Below, piece by piece: positions 23,690-34,608 of a stretch of DNA of 64,000 bases (positions are counted from its first letter, which is position 1; each line of letters opens with the position of its first letter). The position numbers were made by a program, and so were the translations under genes. Under the pieces are notes generated by a model. The model made no database searches. It worked only from the letters and a program-made list of their open reading frames with translations, and was not told where the DNA came from. Source of the stretch: Flaveria trinervia (Eukaryota; Streptophyta; Magnoliopsida; Asterales; Asteraceae); NCBI GenBank assembly GCA_025506515.1, contig CM046444.1, forward strand, positions 77,371,533-77,435,532, written 5' to 3'.

Positions 23690-24325
23690 AAAAGTGAAGG
23701 TAAAGCAGTTTGAGTTTGGGTGAATTTGGAAGCAAGGAAACATTTAGGGCTGTAAAATTTGTGGTAAGAAGATGAGAGTGAATAGTCGGGATTATTTAAA
23801 AGAGGGTGGAAAGGTGGTAAAGTGTTAGAATAAGGTGAAATGATGATTTAATGGATGAAGTGACAGGGGTGGTAAGGTTTAATTTAGTTAAATAATCCGA
23901 CATCATTAACCAAATCTTTGCTTTTTACAGTGTGGGGCTCAAGAGATTTCCTTTACACAATAAACTCTCTCTTCCGAATATAAAACATTTCTGAAGGTAA
24001 TTTGTCTTCCGAAGGCAATTCCTATTTCCGAAGGTAAAGTTTACTTCCAAGAGTAGAGATTGCTTTCTGAAGGGAGAGATTTTGTAAGATTCGAAAGTAG
24101 ATCTGATATGAAATCAATCACTTCTTTCGAGATAAAAAATCTTCCGAGAAGAAAATTATCCTTGGAGAAATTTTTCTTTGGAAGATATGAATATAACTTC
24201 CGAGGGTTAACTTCTCTTCGGAAGAAATTTATACTTAGAAGATTCCAGAGAGATCTATTGTAACAGGGCTTAATTTGTATTGACATAACACTTTACACAT
24301 TAAAAGGTTTTTCAAAAGAGGTAAT
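23690..24325 (-). repeat. Element B pol-ORF3 spacer with iterated CTTCCGAAG motif
   Basis: A non-coding spacer. From about 23930 to 24250 it carries many copies of TTCCGAAGG, TTTCTGAAGG, CTTCCGAG and CTCTTCGGAAG, several within short inverted pairs. The same motif dominates U3 of this element's LTRs (19200-19460, 45330-45600) and occurs in gag near 28090-28135. The part nearer ORF3 (23760-23930) is AT-rich without features. Confidence 0.8.
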
Positions 24326-27300
24326 CTAATCAATGTTTATCATCCCAATATCGATTATGAGATACTTAAATCTTTGTTCATCAAGGGCTTTGGTGAACAA
24401 ATCAGCGTATTGTTCATTTGAATCAACTTTGATTAGTTTAATTAGATTTTTTTCATGAATATCCCTAATGAAATGGTACCTGATATCAATGTGCTTTGTC
24501 TTAGAGTGCTTCACTGGATTTTCAGTGATAGAGATAGCATTGTTGTTGTCAATATGGATAGGAGTACTCATAAGGTTGAATCCGTAGTCCAACATCTAAT
24601 TTTGAATCCACAGCAGCTGAGCACAACAACTAGCAGAAGCAATGTATTCAGCTTCAGTAGTTGATGTAGAGACACAGGATTGTTTCTTGCATTGCCATGA
24701 GATGATCCTTCCACCAAGAAATTGACATCCTCCTCATGTTGATTTCTTGTCAATGTTGCAGCCACCATAGTCATTGTCAGAGTATCCATAGAGATTAAAA
24801 TCTTTATTTCTAGGATACCAGAGACCTAGTTTAGGTGCTCCTTTAAGATATCTGAGATTCTCTTGGCAGCAGCTATGTGAGACACCTTTGGAGCAGCCTG
24901 ATATCTTGCACAGATGTAAGTTGCAAACATAATATGAGGTCTACTAGCTGTAAGATACATCAGAGAACCAATAATCACCCTATACCAATGTTGTTCAGTA
25001 TCTCCCCCTCAAGGTCAGGACAAAGATTATGGTTTCTGGGTATGGGTGTCTTGGCTGGATTGCAATCTTTCATCTCAAATCTTTCTAAGATGTCATTAAC
25101 ATACTTAGATTGACTAATGAAAAATCCTTCTTTCAGTTGCTTCACTTGAATTCCAAGGAAAAATTCCATTTTCCCCATAGAACTCATCTCAAACTTCTTC
25201 ATAATGCTTTCAAAGTCCTTACACATTTGGTCATTTGAAGAACCAAATATGATGTCATCAACATAGATTTGAACAAGCAAAATTTCCTTACCAGACTTTG
25301 TTATGAATAAAGTATTATCAATGGTTCCTCTGGTGTAGCCATTCTTAAGGAGAAACTGAGACAAAGTCTCATACCACAGCCTTGGTGCTTGGTGCAACCC
25401 GTATAGAGCTTTATGCAATTTGCACACATAGTGAGGATGTTGTGGTTCTTCAAATCCTAGAGGTTGGCACACATACACTTCCCTATATATATCCTTATAT
25501 AGAAGGGCACACTTGACATCAAGCTGGTAGACAGTAAAGTTCTTGGAAGCAACATAAGCAAGGAAGATCCTAACTGCCTCAAATCTTGCAACAGGTGCAA
25601 AGATATCAGCATAATCAATTCCTTCCTCTTGAGTGTATCCTTGAACTACTAGTCTTGCCTTGTTCTTGATGATCAAGCCTCTGTCTTCTCTTTTGTTCTT
25701 GAAAACCCATTTAGTGCCTATTAGTACTTGACCAGATGGTAGAGAACATAGGTTCCAAACCTTCTGTCTTTTGAATTGAAGCAACTCCTCTTGCATCGAT
25801 TCAACCTAGCTACTATCCTTCAAGGCATCTTCTACCTTCTTGGGTTCCATCTGGGATAAGAAGCATAAGTACAAGCAAACATTCCCATGATGAGTCTACC
25901 CTCTTGTTCTCACACCTTCACAGACATCTCCAATGATATTCTTAGCTGGATGAGTATTGTGAATCCATAAATGAGGAATCACTTCCAGTTGCAAAGATAA
26001 GTCCAGATTAGACATATTTTGCTTAGGAACTGGAACACTTTGTCCGGCTGTTGTTCAAGTTCATTCAATGACGACTGATTGAATGAAAGAGAAACATCAT
26101 CAATTGTTGGTTGTGAGGTAGCATTAATAGTCACCTGTTCTTTCAAAATGCTACCTCCCTTAGCTTGGTGTTATGTTGGATCACATGATGAGTTTTGAGG
26201 ATCAGCAGGTGATTCACTGGTTGAAGCTTCACTAGTCCTAGATATGGTTATACTTTCTAGTCTGTGAATAGTAGGAGCTTGATTTGTTGCATGTCTTGGA
26301 GAACCTGGAAGAGGTCTAGGTAGCTTAAACAGTTGATTAGCATCAGTAGCAGCATCATTTTGAACATATCTTCCAACTCAAACATTCTCACAAGAATAGT
26401 TTGGAAACAATTATAAATCAAAGATATGATCGGGGCCATTCCCCCTAACACAAAGAGTGTGCTCATTAACAACTATATTAGATGACTCCTCAAATTGTTG
26501 ATTCTTAATGTTGTGTACTCTGTAAGCTTTGGAGATAGAAGGGTCTCCAATAAACATAGCATCATCCGACTTTTCAGCAATTTTCCTAATTGTTCATTTG
26601 TGTTAAGTATGGTACACCTGCTGCCAAAGGACTTTAGAAAGCCAATGAACGGTGGCCTCTTGTTCCATAGCTCATAAGGGGTTTTTCCATGTGGCTTAAC
26701 AACAAGAACTTTGTTCTACACATAGCATACTATGCTGACTGCCTCTGTCCAGAATGTTATAGGTAGTTTAGAATGAGCTAACATAGTTCGAGAAGCCTCA
26801 ATAAGTGTCCTATTCCTCCTCTCAGCAACACCATTTTGTTGAGCAGTTCTGGGAGCACTATATTGTCTGGCATTCCCTTTTGAGTTACAGAATGAGTCAA
26901 GAACAAAGTTCATAAACTCAGTCCCTTGATCATTTCTAATAACCTTAACCTTGTGATCAATTTGATTTTCTATTTTAAGAATAAAAGATTTTAATGTTTC
27001 AGCAGTTTCATCTTTCGTTCTTAAAAAGAATACCCATGTAAATCTTGTAAAATCATCAACTATCACAAGGCAGTATGATTTCCTTCCAATGCTCATTATA
27101 CATGTGGGACCTAAGAAATCCATGTGCAATAAGTGTAATGGAGTAGTGATGGAGTTAACACTTATTGATTGATGAAAGGTCCTGTGTTGCTTCCCTTCAG
27201 GCATGCAACATAGTTGTCTTTGCAGAAAATTTCCTTTTTAGGCAAACCATGTACCAACTTATTTTTAGCCAATTTATTCATTGTCTTAAAATTGACATGA

Positions 27301-27770
27301 CACATACGTTTATGCCAAAGTGTTGACTCATCACTATCAGCTTTGGAAAGAAAGAATGATACTTCACCCATTGGGGAAGTATTGCTCATATCCAGCTTGT
27401 ACATATCCCCTTTTCTGGGAGATCTATGAAGCACCAATCCAGAGTAGTAATTGTCATCCCTGGTTGAGGATAATGCACTCATGCTCTATGAAAAGCATGT
27501 GGTGCTTTTGATCACAGAACTGAGAACACTTAACAAATTGTGTTCAAGCTATTTGGCAAAGTTAACTTTGTCAACTTTTAACTTACCATTGGATATACTC
27601 CCTCTGCCAGAAATATATCCTCCAGCCTCACCTCCAAATTGGATAGGACCTCCATCATAGTGTTGAAACTATTGAAGGAGAGATCCGTTCCCTGTCATGT
27701 GCCTGGAGCATCCAGTGTCTTCAATGCAGATATTATTGTTCTTGTCATATGGATGTCCCTTTACATAAGG
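24326..27770 (-). pseudogene. Element B pol (protease-integrase-RT-RNase H)
   Basis: A copia pol with recognisable domains. Protease is at about 27490-27740 (CSRHMTGN, with the active-site Asp-Thr-Gly context). Pre-integrase is at 27162-27482 (LWHKRMCHVN). The integrase core is at 26716-27204 (LHMDFLGPT, NDQGTEF, QQNGVAERRNRTLIEASR), with all three acidic residues visible. Reverse transcriptase is a clean 273-codon block at 24975-25796 with QLDVKCALLY and YVDDIIFG. RNase H is at 24326-24960 (DNDYGGC, TEAEYIA, TKHIDIRYHFIRD), ending MINID-stop at 24326. Stops fall near 24597, 24735 and 25807; integrase and RT are separated by a damaged linker. Confidence 0.9.
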
Positions 27771-28305
27771 TTAGATTATTAGTTTTCATTGGAGACCCAA
27801 GCCTTGTTGGTTTTCGGTTCCTCCAAAGCTAGTGACATAATTGAAGCAAAAGTTAAGCATGGGGTTCAATGGATGTTTTTGAAGAAGAGGTTTGTTTGTG
27901 CAGCATCTTTCTGGATCTTCCAATCCATCCTTTGGTTGATGGGGAAGATGTACTGTAGAAGCTTTTGCAGCATGGCATTCTTCGGAAGCTTTTTTTTTTG
28001 GAAGAAGCTTTCACCACCTTTTCTTCTGAAGCAGTTTTCTTCTAGGATGGTTTCATGGGAATTTTCTTTTTCTTTAGAGTTTTAACTACTTTTGCTTCCG
28101 AAGCCATTTTCCCTTCGGAAGAAGGAGTTTCTTCTAAGACAACCTAGCTTTAGAAACTAGCTTTCCATTGTTCATCACTTGGACCATCTGATAAGGTCCA
28201 AATGAGAAACCTTCCCTGACTCCTTCTTTTCTAACATTATTGCCATAATGTGTGCTAGCAGGATTGTAGTAACAATCTTTAGCCATGTGGTTTTGCAGAC
28301 ACACA
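27771..28305 (-). pseudogene. Element B gag, C-terminal fragment
   Basis: Gag sequence between pol and the element C insertion. The block at 28134-28352 begins in C's LTR but from 28305 downwards encodes a CCHC-like knuckle (HVCLQNHMAKDCYYNP) and a tail ending NNGKLVSKARLS. Further down (27780-28130) a Lys/Glu/Ser-rich region is written largely in TTCCGAAG-type codons. It joins the gag part at 42615-44710 once C is set aside. Confidence 0.75.
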
Positions 28306-28310
28306 TGACC

Positions 28311-28621
28311 TGATAGGATCAAATGAATCAATCTGTGATGATTTATCAACACAATTCAATGAAATTCACACAAAGTAATCAAATCAAAACAAGATATCAA
28401 TAAAATTCAAGTTTTCATTAATATCAAGTTAAGACAATTACAAGTATGAAAGCAATTCAAATATCTTGTGTATTCATATCTATCTATCTGCAAGTATAAG
28501 CTATTATATTGAAAACAAAAAGTAAAAAAACTAACAAATTACACAAATAGTCCCTATACTATTACAAACTATTAAAAGACAAATAAAGACAACATGTTAA
28601 TCTTTCTTAGAGCACTTAACA
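28311..28621 (-). repeat. Element C 3' LTR
   Basis: A 311-bp LTR, TGATAGGATC to CACTTAACA. The TATA-like site found in the 5' LTR is damaged here (CTATTATATTG at about 28500-28511). It is short compared with LTRs of B, D1, F and G, which exceed 800 bp. Confidence 0.95.
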
Positions 28622-28634
28622 ATACTCCCCCTAA
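28622..28634 (-). other. Element C polypurine tract
   Basis: ATACTCCCCCTAA on the plus strand, directly inside the 3' LTR. An almost identical tract occurs inside the element at 33521-33533. Confidence 0.9.
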
Positions 28635-28718
28635 GATTGACATGGTCTTCTGTCTTCAAACTCTTCAAGCTTTGACTGCTAACCTTATCTTCAATTTTAT
28701 CTTTAACCTTTGACTTCA

Positions 28719-31700
28719 TCATTCAAAGTAATCTTCTGGTTCTTCTTTGACTTTGAACATTGGCTTCTGTTTGTACATATCTAATTCTTTCAAAGCTTTT
28801 GATATTGCAAACTTGAATTTACTTGCAAGAATGCCTTGTTCGGGTTTAGATTCATTTGTTTTAATCTCCAACTTGTTCATTCTTTCCAATGTGTCTTTTG
28901 ACAGACATGAAATATCAATATTAGCGTATAACACAATAGGCTTGTTACTTTCCTTTGAGTATATTTCTAACACTCCTTTCCTTTATATTCTCATGAATTC
29001 AATATCTTTAATATCTTTCTTGACTATGTTGGCATAAGCCAGAGCTTTTCTCAAAGATATTCTTTCCATGGCAGCATTCATCACATTAATAATAGAAATG
29101 AAATATATTTTATCTTGCTCAGCTACTTCAGGAGTTACTTTCTCAAATTTTTGTACTGACAAAAATGAAATATAACTTGGATGTAAGAGTTTTAGTTCAA
29201 AAACTCCAAATAAAGTAATCATGTCCTCATCCCATCTTTCTAGATTTCGGACTAACTTCAGCTCAAATGTCTCAGTATCTGAGAATTGGCTTTGAGTTTT
29301 GATTACCATCTATAACTTTCAGTCCAGGAGTTGTAACTTTCTCAAAATATTTGTCACAAAATTCTATCAAAGAATGTTCTTCTTCTGAATGTACTCCCTT
29401 AAATTCTTGTTTTTCTTGAGAGTAGCAAAGTACTCTTTATCCTCTTGATCACATATTATGTTAAGAAAATTACTCGATCTATCCAATCCTCTTCTTAATA
29501 ATTCTACAAACATCTTTCCACATTTTGAATGAGAAGGATTGATCAAAGGTAATCTATTCAGCTCTTTCAAATCTTGCACTGGAAGTTTTATGATACTGGA
29601 GTAAAAATGATAAACATCACACACATCATTTACTCTCTTTATCAAAAATGCATCAAACACTTCATCATACTTCCATGCAATGATCTTTACTTGGTTGGTA
29701 AATTGTGGAGCAATCATAGCATTCAACAGTTCAGCAACTGATTGTCCTTTTTGCAATATGTTTCTTACCAAGTCTCCAGTTGTTCATGAACTATCAAGAA
29801 TATGCCTTTGTTCAGTTGATGCTTTATAAGTTGTCTTTCTGGATCAACAAACATTTCTATCAATTCTTTTTTATGAGCATGAGCATCATCAAATCTTGAC
29901 ATTTGTTGATCTCCTGAGGCTTTAACATTCTTGTTCTCTTTGTATTTCAAGATACTAAGGGTATCAAGTACTATCATTTTCTTCATTTGTTTCTCAGTCT
30001 GTTGAAAGCTTTTGACAAGATTCCTCAGAGATACAGATTGTAATCTCTTTAGCTTCCTCCAAGGGTAATTTCTAGATTGCAACCATGATCTAAGAGCTGG
30101 AATACTCATATCATCTGGATCAGGATGGTGCAACTCAGAACTAGATAGTTCTTCTATATTTATTACTTCTTGTGCTCTTGACCATTCACCATGCTCAACA
30201 ACAATCTCATTTGGATCTATTGAAGCAGCTGACTCTGTATAGATACATTTCTCATATTCATCGTTAATCTGAGATACAGTCAGTCCATCCAAATATACTC
30301 GATTGTATTTCATGTTCACAAGATAATTATTTTTTCTTCAAAGTCTTGTGGTACTTCATCTTGTCTTGAATATGTTCTTGTGAAGAAAAGTGTGCTACAA
30401 ATTCAGCTTCATCAATATCTTCATTATCAAGAACTTTATCATACCAATTATCATTGTATATTTCCTCAATATCATCTAAAGCATCAATCTGTTTTGAACA
30501 TTTTGTTCTTCAACAGATTCTTCAGTTCTTTGAAGCTTAGAGGATGATTCAGTTTGAGAATATCTTCTAATTCACTCACTTTCCTTTTGCCTTTTATTTG
30601 CTCAAGATTTTCATCAATATGCATCTCAGTACTTATCACATGTACTGGTGATATGGTTTCTGAGCTTCTTTTTCCTTTAGCAATTCAGCTTTGAGATTTT
30701 CATTTTCTTCAGTTAATTTCTTGAATTTCTCCTCAAGAATATCATAATCTTAATCATAACTTCAAAGTTCTTGATCACGTCTTATTTATCTTGGCAAAAC
30801 TTACAATCTTTTCATCTTTTAAGGCATTTTCTTCGGACAACTTTAAATTTTCATCTTTAAGCTTTTGAATTTCTGTTTCAAAAGATCTGTTTATCTCTTT
30901 CATTCTTTCATTCTCCACTTTTACTCTTCAATCTCTTTCACTTGCTTAAATTTCTTCTTTCAGTTTTTCAATCTCATCAACATCAACTATTTCCTCTGTT
31001 TGTATGGACACATTGTGTGAACACTAACAGGAATTTCTTCTACTCCTTCATTTGTATCAAATTCAAATACTGGATTAAATAAAATATCATTCATAAAGTC
31101 AGAATCAAATGTTTGATTTTGAGAATTCCTTTCTTGTACAGCTTCCTCATGACTGACATCAACATTTTCTTCATTCATAGGTTGTTGTTCATCTCCAGTA
31201 TCTTCTGCATTTCTTTCTTCATATCCTTTTTGATGTGCTTCTGTGGCATCATCATTTCTATCATCATCATCACTTTCTTCACTTGATGAACTTTCAGACA
31301 CATCATTATCACTTTCTTCATGAACTTCTACATCTTCAATCAGACCATTTGGATCTATTGGTTCTTCTTCAGTTAGATGGAAGTGTGGCTGAGTAATATC
31401 AACTTCATCCATTAATACATTTGGAATGTTTTGAGCACCAGTGATCATTGCCAGTCTTTTGTAAACAACCTCTGTCATGTGCTCTAACTGAATCTTTTCA
31501 CCATTAACTTCTTCAGCATACAATCTGGATTTGCTTCATTAATGAGAAGTTGAAGAAATCTTGGGTACATCAAGTATTTATGCCTTACTCCTCTTTCAAG
31601 ATTAAAAATGAAACCATTCATTATCCACTTAGACATATTGAATCTTCTGTTTGTGGATACGACTATAATAGGAGATGCAATGTCTACAGGGAATGAATCA

Positions 31701-32166
31701 CATCCAGCACTTCCTTTAGACATGCAATGTTGAAAGATATAGCATAAAAGCTTCCAATGCTTAAATACACGAGCTCTAAAAAATTGCTTCTTAGGGAAAT
31801 GATCAAGATGACCCATTTGTAGAAAAACCTCTCTACATTCATTAAATGTATATTCTGATACGTCTTCAGGATCATTATCACCCAGTCTTAGAGCAAGTCT
31901 GATTGCTTCTTCAGAAACTTCAAGCATTCTTTCTGATGTTATGAAAGCTCTTAAAACTTTGTTTCCTTCATCATGTCTTTCAATTTGAGCAGTTCTCCAG
32001 AATTTCTTAATCATTCATCCATTTATCATTGGTCTTGCACACATAGCATATACATACTTTGTTCTTAGTAGAAATCTGATAATTTCTTCATATCCAATTG
32101 TTCTCTGTTTTCATCACTTAGAAAAGCAGCCACATTATGCTTCGGCTCAAATTTTAATTCTACCAT
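28719..32166 (-). pseudogene. Element C ORF3 (large extra ORF downstream of pol)
   Basis: An ORF of about 1150 codons in several frames. It starts at 32166 (MVELKFEPKHNVAAFL). After one frameshift the main N-terminal block (31484-32014) shows IKKFWRTA, KLLCYIFQHCMSKG, NRRFNMSKWIMNG and KYLMYPRFLQLL, the shared ORF3 core. An acidic Glu/Asp/Ser region follows (30987-31400), then coiled-coil sequence (30350-30980). C-terminal blocks are at 29765-30319 (MSIPALRSWLQSRNYPWRKL), 29367-29771, 28983-29309 and 28719-28973, ending KVKEEPEDYFE. The stop lies about 85 bp before the polypurine tract. I see no membrane span. Function is unknown; it may be structural or act in nuclear entry or targeting, which is speculation. 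Confidence 0.75.
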
Positions 32167-32754
32167 CTGCAAACACAAAGAAAGTATAATGAGGACATTG
32201 AATATTGATTAATGAATTCTATTTCTACATATGAATTTTCAATTTTAATTGATTAAAATTTTATTTATTTATTTTATTATTTTATTATTTTTTTTATTAT
32301 TATTATTTTTTATTCAAAATTAAAATAGACTGTTCATCTTCTTCTTCTTCGGCTATGAAAACCAACTGAGTTCAACATCAACAAATCATTTTCATTTTAT
32401 GATCAAAAACAATACATCACTATACTCGAAAATGAGTTCTTATCAATAATCCATTATCAATTTTTTTATAGATACTCTTTTGATCAGATTAAACTTTGAT
32501 AATATAGGGTTCGAACGCCCAAATAGCATTAAACGACTATCACAATTGTACTGATTTAACTCAAAATTTATAGATTTGAATCACAAACTTACGTTTATAT
32601 ATTCAAATACTATCTATAATCAATGTATTTGATTTGATTTCAGATGAAATGAGAATGTGATGATACTCGACAATCGCAAGTTCGGGGGTTTTGGTCTGAG
32701 AATTTTGAAGTGAAAATGAGAAATACACATAAGTGTTCAATATATATAAAAGAA

Positions 32755-33140
32755 ATTTTTAGGCGTATGAGCCCTGTTTGGATGCATGATCCTTGTTTGG
32801 GTGTATGAAAACCTAAAATTCACTTATTTTGTTAGACACATGAGCACTGTGTGCGTTTTAAATCAGACGCATCGGAACTGTTCAACGCATAAGCACTGTT
32901 TAGGCGCTTTTGAACTGTTTAGCTGCATGGACTTTTTTAACCGTCTAACACTTCATAATTTTGATACTGTGTAGACGCATGAGACATGTCGAATGTCTAA
33001 CACTTGGACAATCAAACCCATTCACTATTTAGACGCATGGGATTATATCAAACGCCAACACTTGTAATTTCCATAGATGTATAACAACTGTTTAGACGCA
33101 TGAGAATGAATCAAACGTCCAACACTTGTATAGATGAAAA
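32755..33140 (-). repeat. Iterated GACGCATGAG / AACTGTTTAG array
   Basis: About ten imperfect units read on the plus strand, including GGCGTATGAGCCCTGTTTGG, GACGCATGAGACATG, CTGTTTAGACGCATGAG and TCAAACGTCCAACACTTG. The unit length is around 30-40 nt with variable spacing. The unit is complementary to the leader array at 41530-41860. Confidence 0.75.
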
Positions 33141-33520
33141 TTTCATCATGATTTAAACACTTGTGATTTCCAATTTCTTCACTTGCACACTTTTTTACCA
33201 TTTAACTTCCCAATTTTGAACTTTTGAATTTTGTACTTTCAATTCACAAAATTTTATTTTCTATTTATTTTTTTAAATTTCTTTTGTCCTTCATTTTAGT
33301 CTCAACATAAAATCAAATATATTTGTTTTTCAACTTATGAAGTATATTATTTGCAAAATTATGTAGGTTCATATATTTTTCAAAAAATATATAGCATCAT
33401 CCTTTCAAATACATTTTCAATTTACACAAATACTTTGAACAAACAACATCATCCTTCAAGTCAACATTTGAAATTTTGATTTTAATTATGATTATTTTCT
33501 AAGAACAAATCTTTCATTTA

Positions 33521-33533
33521 TTACTCCCCCTAA
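33521..33533 (-). other. Internal polypurine-tract-like sequence in element C
   Basis: TTACTCCCCCTAA on the plus strand matches the 3' tract ATACTCCCCCTAA except for one base. It lies in the pol-ORF3 spacer, about 4.9 kb from the 3' LTR. Multiple polypurine tracts have been described in Sireviruses; a role as a second plus-strand primer is inference. Confidence 0.7.
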
Positions 33534-34608
33534 ACTTTTAAGTTTGAAAAACTTATAAGTTTCTTAGGAAAGATAATAAGATCACACAACACATTGTGAC
33601 ATTGCCTTCACACACAATGACATGCATAAAAGAAAAATGAAAATAGAATCAAAATCTAATATAAGCATAGAATTGATGTCTGCAGAGAGATCATATTACT
33701 GAAGATCAGCACATTAAAATAAAAAATGTGGATAATCATAGACAATGAATAAATCCTGATCAAGTGTGTTCCAGGTCAGTGATATCACAGGAAAGGAGAC
33801 ACAAGATCTAAGGACGGACAATGAGTGTTTTTGACACAATTATCAACTCACTTACTTTTCAATTCTTGGATTGATTAGTGTTGATTAAGATATGACATGA
33901 TGTAAAACATATAGAGACTAAGAGAGCTCAACTATGAGCATGAAATGTAAGAAAGAACACATGCTCAACTTATTACCCGAAACATAGATATCACCACAGT
34001 TCATGTTACTTAGTTAATAGAGGATGATCATGGATATTTAGATCTGACTATTCATTTGAATAGGTGTGCACATTGGCATCTTTTTGCATAACCAAGAGAA
34101 TCCAGGTCTGTAATGACTTGCAACAAAGGATATCTCAGTACTTCAGGTCTATGATGACTCATAACAGAGAAGTGAAATGATGCTTTATAACAGAACTCAT
34201 TATTTCACATAGTGTCAACAGGTGTGAGTGGTGTAACTTAACAAACATTCAATCTGATAAGCTAAAAACAACTTAAAAGTACTCAGATGATACACATAAG
34301 CATGTATGTTTAGTTTGATCACAAGAATTTACTTTTTCAGCATAATAGTCAGATATTGTCTACACAGCATATCTGATCATGTCTAGAATATATTGATGAG
34401 TGAAGTATGCAACTGATCTCACTAATGTACTATCATTTCTCACATGATGCAAAACATAATCCTTTCTAAACGACTCTATTTTTGTATTTTTGATATATAT
34501 TTTGTATTTTATTTTTCTATGAAAAACATAAAATCACACACATACAAAATATAAACAGGCAATTAACAATGAGAGTATCACTTATTATGATCTTTTGATG
34601 TAGGGAGA

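Larger units (their letters stand above)
32167..34608 (-). other. Element C pol-ORF3 spacer (2.4 kb)
   Basis: An unusually long non-coding spacer. Part 32200-32700 is AT-rich with poly-T/ATT runs (32255-32320). Part 32755-33140 holds an array of units such as TGTTTAGACGCATGAG and AACTGTTCAACGCATAAGCAC, the reverse complement of the motif in the 5' leader. At 33521-33533 lies an internal copy of the polypurine tract. From 33540 to 34600 I see AT-rich sequence with no ORF or repeat. Confidence 0.8.

Noticed and set aside
27789..28085. 98-codon plus-strand ORF rich in Phe and Ser
   Set aside because: Antisense shadow of the Lys/Glu/Ser-rich gag region of B.
31484..32014. ORF3 as a retroviral envelope gene
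   Set aside because: No signal peptide, membrane span or furin-like site seen in the readable parts; only the position after pol resembles env.
32255..32320. ATT-rich run as a matrix-attachment or origin element
   Set aside because: Simple low-complexity AT sequence; nothing specific supports a function.
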